A stretch of 64,000 nucleotides of DNA from Rosa chinensis (lineage: Eukaryota; Streptophyta; Magnoliopsida; Rosales; Rosaceae). Location of the stretch: NCBI RefSeq assembly GCF_002994745.2, contig NC_037089.1:77772347-77836346 (forward strand), given 5' to 3'. This document shows, piece after piece, positions 57,055 through 64,000 of this stretch. The notes below the pieces were generated by a model. The model worked only from the letters and a program-made list of their open reading frames with translations, ran no database searches and had not been told where the DNA came from. The position numbers and the translations under genes are program-made. The number at the start of each line of letters is the position of its first letter. Within the stretch, counting starts at the first letter, position 1.

Positions 57055-58115
57055 AGGCAGGCAGGCAGGGTTAGCTGCGGGACTCACTAGTGAGTGGACT
57101 TTTATTTTGTTAAAATAATGCATGCAGCATGGAAATAAGTTTTCAGTTGATTTATTATTTGAGAAAATGTGACTCTGTGGAAGGTAAAGGATTTAAAAAG
57201 AAAGCAGTTGACAAGGAGGCCAGTTTTGGCGCATGCGTATCTTACCTAGTTGGCAGTCCCTTCTAGGTAATAGTCTGGTCGGCAGTCCCGTCCAGACTAC
57301 AGCTCGATTGGCAGTCCCATCCGATGCGTCATCTGGTTGGCAGTCCCTTCCAGATGACTTGAGGTAGTTAGTCGGCAGTCCCGTCTACTACCTGTGGCTA
57401 GTTGGCAGTCCCAACTAACCACCGCCTCCTATTCCGGTTGACAGTCCCTTCCGATGCGTCATCGGGTGGCAGTCCCTCCCCGATGGCATGAGATGCCTAG
57501 GAAGCAGTCCTTCCTAGTCATCAAATGAGTTTCTTGGAAAATGATTGAGTTGGAACTTCATAGGGTTTAGTTGCATGATGGTTTGTTAAAAAGAGAAATG
57601 GGGAAGCATACCATAAATTGTTTTGACTCTCGTTTCGGTTTTGTCCACTCACTCTAATGGATTTTATATGTTTTCCCTTGGGCCCTTCGTTTTCAAATGC
57701 CCAGATTTCAGATTAGCCGAGATTGCGTCCAGGCTCAAGGACTTTGGAAATCAGCGCTTCCGTTTTTGTCCGTAGGTTATTACTTAACCTACCTTGTATG
57801 ATATCGGCTTAGTTTTAGTGTCGCTCTGATAAACATTTTCTTTAAAATTTGATGGATATTGTTGTTCAGTTTGTTGTTGTTACGGAGGTTATGTTGGGAT
57901 TTGAACTTCCGGATGTATTATATGTGCTTGGATTGTAATTATGATATAGTAGGTTGAGTAGAAGTTAAAGTTGTAATCATGTCCAGATTTGTGAAATTTT
58001 GGGTAACCCATATTTAGGGGAGGTTCTGCCGAATTTTCGATAGGATTTCGCTTAACGTGGGCCCCGCAGGCTCGTATCCAGGTAATTGGGGTGATTCCTG
58101 GGTCGGGTCCTGTCA
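57055..58115 (+). mobile_element. Hairpin-array LTR family, copy C, truncated, opposite orientation
   Basis: Inverted relative to copies A and B. The right end is the family terminus (ggtcgggtcctgtca, ending 58115). The left end stops where copies A/B have gtcctcctcgc, so the TGTAATGCCCC half is missing. No target duplication can be checked. Confidence 0.82.
57242..57517 (+). repeat. Nine-hairpin array (copy C)
   Basis: Reverse-oriented cores GGCAGTCCC with arms as in copy A. One hairpin reads CATCGGG with CCCGATG where copy A has CATCTGG with CCAGATG: the T:A pair has become G:C. The best-preserved copy; the GTGG-side stem of hairpin 4 is 12 pairs long with one G-T pair. Confidence 0.9.
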
Positions 58116-59257
58116 GTTGCTCACATCGGGTTACGTTGGCTTTGGCCCCTCGTAGAACATCACTTTCATTTTGTTGTTGAGATTACAATTGTAGACTTAA
58201 TGAAGACTCTCTATTGACTTGTATGAGTCAACGTAAACTTAGTGAAAGCTTGTCGCCCTTCCACCTCCGTCGATTGTTCTCCCAGATCTGAGTTTTTTTA
58301 TGCTCTTCAATACAAGAACTTCACACTGCAAACTGATTTGATATCTACTGCTAACTTTGAGATGTAAGAATCCTCAAGTCAAACAACATTACCAATGAAT
58401 TCAAAGTCTACCAGATTAACTTCCACCATACCAACACGAACCAATAATCAGTATCATTTATCAAAGTTGCAACAGAACCATTATTGCTTTTATAGATGAG
58501 AGCATTGTTTCAAATTCAATCCATAGTGACAACTGGCTATCACGACTACTTTAATTCCAATCATCCCCATAACCATAAACAACCCAGCAACATACGCAAA
58601 TGTTTCCATCAGATTCAAATAGAACTGTTTGGGAAACTTGTTTCCCCTGAGCTAGGATACCCAGATTGACATTCTTCAACCTCCTCTAAAACAACTCCAT
58701 AATCTGGTATTGGTACCAACATGTTCTGGGTTTTTCAATTGTATTTAATTCCCCTCCGTTACTACCATGACTGAACCTCTTTTTTTTCCAACTGTGGTTT
58801 TGATTTCTGACGGTGACGGCCATACTAGACTAACGATTTGATGGACGGCTCACATAAGTTAGTTGCATGAGAGTTGCTGGATGTCTGACACGTCAATCAG
58901 CTGACCCCACCCCACTTGGAAGAATTTTCATGACTTCATCACGTGCATCACAACTCTATAATTGGCATTCCTTTTTCCTGTTTTCCAATGGGATCACTCA
59001 GGTATGGAGCTTTGTCTAAAGCATTCCGGATGCTTTAGAATTTGATTCCAATAATTCAACTTAATCAATAAAGTTCATGATGTTTTACTCAAAAAAAAAA
59101 AAAACTGAGAAATTATTCTGTAGTTTCAGAGTAGCACATTCTCTGCATAACAACGTGAATCACAACTCTAATAATCAAGACCGTCTTTTGCCAATTCTTT
59201 TTTTAATACTGCTGATTTGTTACCACTTACCGACGAACACGAGAATGGGAAATGAAA

Positions 59258-59258
<1 letters not shown>
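58116..59258. other. Intergenic
   Basis: No gene recognised. An A run lies at 59090-59104. Confidence 0.4.

Positions 59259-59285
<27 letters not shown>
59259..59285. repeat. (AT)n microsatellite
   Basis: About 13 AT units, some 190 bases before the start of the ankyrin gene. Confidence 0.95.
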
Positions 59286-59288
<3 letters not shown>

Positions 59289-59476
59289 CATCTGAGCATA
59301 TAACTCAGAAGCTAGCCTACAAATTTCTGAAGATCACTAGCACTAATCAAATCAGTGAGTAATACAGTGTTTCATTTCCCTTTACTTTCCTGATTCTTGT
59401 TTTCACATGTATATATGTGCTCTCAAAGCTCCATTGACATGAAATATCTTTTGTATGATTGACAGATTGTTCGAGC

Positions 59477-61213
59477 ATGGCTGCGCCAGTTGTCCCCAGT
59501 TTGATTGTCAACGAACTTCTTAACAAGCACAACTCCGAAGATTGGAGAGTTCGCGTCAAAACCTATTTAGTAGCTAAAGGTCTTTGGAGTGTTGTAGTTG
59601 AGGCCACTGAGCCTCGTCTTAAAGGCAAAGATAAACGTGAGGCTTGGAAAAAGACCAACGCAGAGGCTCTGCATGCAATTCATCTTTGTTGCGGAAATGA
59701 TGCCTTTAAAGTTATCAGGGACGAAGAGTCAGCCCACAAAGCCTGGGAGGCCTTAAAATCTCACTACCCAGGTACGTAGATGGATAGATCTGTCTTTGTT
59801 CAAGCCAAATATATGACATAGGGATCTCCCATGCATCCTTCGTCAAAATCAAAAATGAAAAAGTATATGGATTTTCTCATGCCTTAAATTCCTTTCCACA
59901 ATAATTTTTTTTTTTTTTGTTGAGGAGAGAAAATATATTCTTTCCACAATATAATCACCACTTTTTGAACTGATTACATATTAAGAATCAATTTAGTTTG
60001 GTTTAGTGAGAACTTTATTTAGTTTAACGAGATTGTTTATTCTCTGTTAATGTTACAAGAAAAATAAAATGTGTGTGAAACATTTATACAAGAAAAATAA
60101 AATGTGTCTTATAACCTCAAATTAATGGAACTCTTGATTGTGGATTGGTTGTTGGTTTTTTTTTTTTTTGGATGAAGGTATTTGGACTAGGGGAGGCAGC
60201 CCACTAGTCCAACAACATTATGAACCACCTGTCACCCACAGGAACCCAGCTAATATCTAGGTCCAGCTCCGATAACCATGTGAGCAGTCAGACCCTACTG
60301 GCCCAGGGTTTTCCACCTTGAAAGCCCACAGACATCTAACAGTCAGGCCTCGTAACGACCCAGACTCTCTGAAAGCTGACACTTACACCAGCATTACATG
60401 GGTTCCACAGGACCTTAGTATACAGCAACCTACCAATGAGAGACTTGTGAATGTTGGGGCTCGAACTTGAGTGAGGATTCCACTCAAGCAAGTACCTTGT
60501 CATTTCTCCTAACCCTTATAGATTGGTTGTTACTTGGTAAATAAATTAAATATCTTCAACAGAGTAAAGGGTTCTAACAAAGGTTTCAATGAGGGTGACT
60601 GCATATCAGTATATGTTACTCATCATATATGCACAACAAGAATCCGGAGAGTAATGTTTTCCAACAAATTCAAATGGAGTTGAACTTATAACTTAACATC
60701 ACGATTTCATTTTCATATGACAAGAAATTTGATCTTTATGAAGCCTCGTACGATAAAAATATTGAGATAACAAAAGATATGGAGATGGGGGTGGAAAATG
60801 GCTGAGACGGAAAAAGAAGCGATTGAAGGTATTATGTCTTGATCCTCAAACAAGTCTTTGTAATATTTTAACCGACTTTTAAAAAAATAACGATTTCCTT
60901 CAACGGGAGAAAAGAATTCATTAAAATGTTTTCCTATCAAATAATTTAAATCTGAATGACAGATCACACATAATAAAATTAATAATTAAAGATCAAGGAT
61001 TTCATTTTCAGGCGGTCTTCAATGCTGTGATGCTCAGCTAGAGGTAGAAAAAGCTGATGAGTCAGAGGAAGAACTGGATCAAGGTATTGATCTTTCGTTT
61101 CCAAACTTGCAGTAATAAAATTTGCTTTATTCTACCATTCGATTACACTTGTATGAGATGCTATAATTACTACAGTATGAATGTATAATTTCAGTTTACG
61201 CACCAGGCCTTGG

Positions 61214-61260
<47 letters not shown>

Positions 61261-63003
61261 ATTTAATGGTATTTATTTTTTACAAGTCCACTATTTTCGC
61301 AGACACAGTGACATTATTGTCAGCATGCAGCTAAAATGGCTAACCATACATCACTTTCATTTTGATTTTACGGTTGATATATAATGGGTACATGGATTAA
61401 TTTGCGTGTAGCCATGTAGGTGATGGAGATGGAGATAAGAACAGTTCCAACGATGATACAGACTATAAACCTTTCTTTCGTGCCGCGAAACATTGGAAGT
61501 GGAAGATTGTAATGGACTTTCTTAAAGACCACCCCGAGGCAATAAGAAAACCAGCTCCATCAGACGACGGCAAGACGGTTCTTCATTATGCAGTCGATGC
61601 TGTGCGGGAGGATATTGTTCGAAGGTTATTGCAGTATATTAATACAGATGATGATTTGGAAATAAGGGACGATCAATGGTGTAGCGCACTTGATTATTGT
61701 TATATAGTTCCTGAAAAAGATGGAACGGTCGAAATAGCTAAATGTTTGCTTGACAAGAAAAAGGAGCTACTTGCAGGTGATGTCGATCCCCGAGTGATCC
61801 GCGACTTACTTGTCGGAGCTTATATTCACGGCAGATCAAAACTGGCTGACTATCTCTATAAGGTCACTCCCCTCAAAACTGACGATCCCCATGTCGCTCA
61901 TCTTATTTCCCTCAGTTTTAGCACCAAGAGATTTGGTAAAATCGAGTTTTAAGATATTTACAAATAAATTATTGCTGTAATTTAAATCGATATATCTTCT
62001 AACTGTGATTATGTTCTTCGATCTTTCATTCTAGGTATTGCGTGCGATTTAATCCAGAAACACCCAAGCTTGGCCATTGCTAAAGACAACTCTGACAATT
62101 CCCCTTTGAACGAATTGGCATGTACACCTTCAGCATTCTTAAGTGGAAGCCAGCTCAAATTTTGGGAAAAATTGATTTATCATGGTTAGTATTGTATTCT
62201 TTTTCATCTGAGATAAGTTATGGTACTGTGATATTTATCATACACTCAATTTACATCTATTTGAACAAAAATTACAATTTATATAAATTAAAATTACAAC
62301 ATTGAGAACAGAGTTACCATATTCATTTACACTATTTACATATAATTAAACAAAAATTACAACATTGACAATGAATTTGTTCCAAAACTTGTAACAAAGT
62401 CGTAAGTGATATAAGTACCATTAATAGAACTAAGATTACTCAAAATATGACTCAAGGTTACCACTCTGACAAGAAATTTGTTGTCACATTTATAAATGTG
62501 TGTATCATACGGGTATGTATTATAAAATTTTCTTTTTCATCTTAGTAGTATTCTAGGTTTTTTCTTTTGTTTTCCCTTTAACTTAAACCCAAATTTCAAC
62601 TTTTTGAGACGATACATTTAGTTCTTGTCTTCTTAACTTTTTCCATGTTTCAACGGCCATCAGCTATAGCATTCTCTTCTTCTTCTCTTCTTCAAAAAGA
62701 AAAAATTATCGATCATCCCCATGACTGCCTCAAGCAAAAGTATAATGTATTGACTGGCCTCTCTGTGTACTTATTTGATAGTTATATCCATAAAACCTAC
62801 TCCTCCCGTCAAGAGCGAGGAAGAACCTACTCTTACCATGGACAACAAAGGAAAACTTACACCTCCATTGCATGCAATTTCCATAGACGTTCCCACACAA
62901 GAAGATGGCAAAGGAAAACCCACTCCTACACCCCATGCAGTTCCCAAAGACTTTCCAACACATGAAGATGACAGAGATAAGCAGAGTGGTCTCATTCCCT
63001 CAG
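59477..63003 (+). CDS. Ankyrin-repeat protein with N-terminal copia-Gag-like (UBN2/DUF4219) domain, 3' part outside window or lost
   Basis: Five exons, 59477-59771, 61012-61083, 61420-61935, 62035-62184 and 62782-63003, all with phase-1 introns, encode 418 residues so far; the frame is open at a GT donor (63004). I chose the ATG at 59477 (MAAPVVPSLIVNELL); the frame extends upstream only through a TTG. Residues 1-98 resemble the start of copia Gag (NSEDWRVRVKTYLVAKGLW; then DEESAHKAWEALKSHYPG). An acidic linker follows, then ankyrin repeats (YKPFFRAAKHWKWKIVMDFL, KTVLHYAVDAVREDIVRRLL; LDYCYIVP; about 135-345) and a Pro/Lys-rich exon. Plant proteins of this sort usually end in a PGG domain with four membrane segments, not seen before the window ends. 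A SINE lies in intron 1. Confidence 0.78.
60154..60520 (-). mobile_element. SINE with 11-bp target-site duplication, in intron 1 of the ankyrin gene
   Basis: A T run at its left (about 60156-60170) is the poly-A tail of a minus-strand element. On that strand a B-box-like aagttcgagcccc lies at 60456-60468 (reverse) with an A-box-like stretch upstream of it. The 11-base duplication GATTGGTTGTT flanks it at 60143-60153 and 60521-60531. About 367 bp, long for a SINE, perhaps composite. Confidence 0.82.
61222..61255. repeat. (AT)n microsatellite in intron 2 of the ankyrin gene
   Basis: About 17 AT units. Confidence 0.95.
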
Positions 63004-63455
63004 GTAAGTAGAAGTGGCCTCATTTTCTATCGATATCATTTCTTCTCGATAACAGCTTTTTGTTGATTTCAAAGTTCAAAATTTGTGATCAATGTAAGAT
63101 TTTGTGAGGAATTTATCAGGTGTTAACAATTGGAACTGTCTAAAACATTATCGTAGTGGAAAATAACGTCTTTATCCATATTACGAGTCCTTTTTCTGTC
63201 AATTAATGCATCTCCACTTTTAGCAAGTGACCCAGTCTAATATTCTGTTGGGTTAGATTCGGTCTAGGTAGTCACCACACCTTTCCTAGGGCCGGCCTAG
63301 GGGTGTGACGGTGATGTGGCTGCACATGAGTTTTGGCTTTCGGAGGCCTCTGATGTTGTAACATCTCTGCCAGACTAAAGTATATATCTGAAGAATGTAA
63401 TCAATTCAATAAGTATTATTCTAGTTCAGTAGGTGAAGCAAGCACATTGATTTTA

Positions 63456-64000
63456 GGGGAAATTATCATTTACCCGATTTTAGGCTAAAAATTGTTCACT
63501 TGCTCCACCAACTGTTTTTTAACCCCATTCACCCAAAACACTAAGGGATTATTTCCCCTTTACCCAATTAATTCTTTTTTATTTTTTTTAAGACTTTTTT
63601 GCCCTCTCCTTCTTTTTCACTTAGAGGGAGAAGTCATCCTCCACCTTGCCGGCCTCCTGTGACCAGTGGCAGGGCGCCGACGACCGGTGACCGGAATCCG
63701 GCGATCGGTGACCGGAATCCGGCGAACGGTGACCGAAATCCGATGACTGTGACCGGAATCCGACGACCGGCGACCGGTCCCTAATAATATCCAGTAACCA
63801 TATTATTGCCCCCCAGTAATCATATTATTGCCATCCAATAATCATATTACTGTCTCCCAAAAATCATATTATTGCCTCCAATAACCCTATTATTGTCGTC
63901 CAGTGAATTGTATGAACTCCCAAAACCAAAATGAATACACTACAGGCACAATTGATCAATTTATAATCATATTATTGGCTCCCAATAATCATATTAGTGC
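63456..64000. mobile_element. Second MULE-like element copy, cut by window edge
   Basis: Starts GGGGAAATTATCATTTACCC and matches, in reverse orientation, the right part of the element at 44675-46140. The same order holds: attttaggctaaaaattg, ctccaccaactg, a T/C-rich stretch, the CCGGAATCCGG repeats (63675-63780) and the aataatatgatta repeats (63785-63995). It lies about 450 bases after the last ankyrin exon seen, so it may be in an intron or mark the end of that gene. Confidence 0.85.

Overview
This is about 64 kb of plant nuclear DNA from a eudicot. The genes have many short exons with GT-AG introns, the intergenic DNA is AT-rich, and plant-only gene families are mixed with plant transposon families. 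The transposon set and gene style would suit Rosaceae, but that is an impression I cannot test from the window alone.

Left half (1-33 kb), gene-rich. A truncated F-box gene with a LINE tail touching its start (1-1210) is followed by a SINE. Next come a complete 12-exon CNGC19/20-type cyclic nucleotide-gated channel (3365-9227, +), an F-box/LRR gene related to the first (9794-11200, -), an internally deleted PIF/Harbinger transposon (12144-14434) and a TIC20-type plastid import gene (14732-17283, +). After these lie GAUT10 (19268-21471, +), tRNA-Asp(GUC) with a decayed tRNA-like neighbour (22.1-22.4 kb), a QWRF/AUG8-like microtubule gene (23968-26222, +) and an intronless SYP12-type syntaxin (26884-27795, +). 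The last two are a small mitochondrial complex I ESSS-type subunit gene (28604-30212, +) and an uncharacterised membrane-anchored acidic coiled-coil protein (31267-32919, -).

Right half (33-64 kb), transposon-rich. It holds a decayed Ty1/copia element with matching LTRs and target duplication (34151-40485), a small secreted LysM protein gene (41667-42069, +), an LTO1/Yae1-family pseudogene (43042-43424), and a long fold-back element interrupted by a MULE-like element (44385-47107). Three copies of one LTR family follow: two solo LTRs with perfect 5-bp target duplications (47333-48880 and 49492-51825) and one truncated inverted copy (about 57055-58115). Also present are a copia fragment, a tandem MITE pair inside the relic 3' region of a second LysM gene, and the first five exons of a gene joining a copia-Gag-like domain to ankyrin repeats (59477 to beyond 63003). 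A second copy of the MULE-like family runs off the window end.

Most notable: each copy of the solo-LTR family carries an array of nine adjacent hairpins in about 275 bp. All share the loop core GGGACTGCC, while the stem sequences differ from hairpin to hairpin. Between copies, two stem pairs have changed on both sides at once (T:A to G:C and C:G to T:A), which suggests the pairing itself has been preserved. One of these solo LTRs also splits a two-exon gene for a small secreted, cysteine-containing protein whose reading frame is otherwise intact. The genes show no operon-like cooperation; they are ordinary independent nuclear genes.
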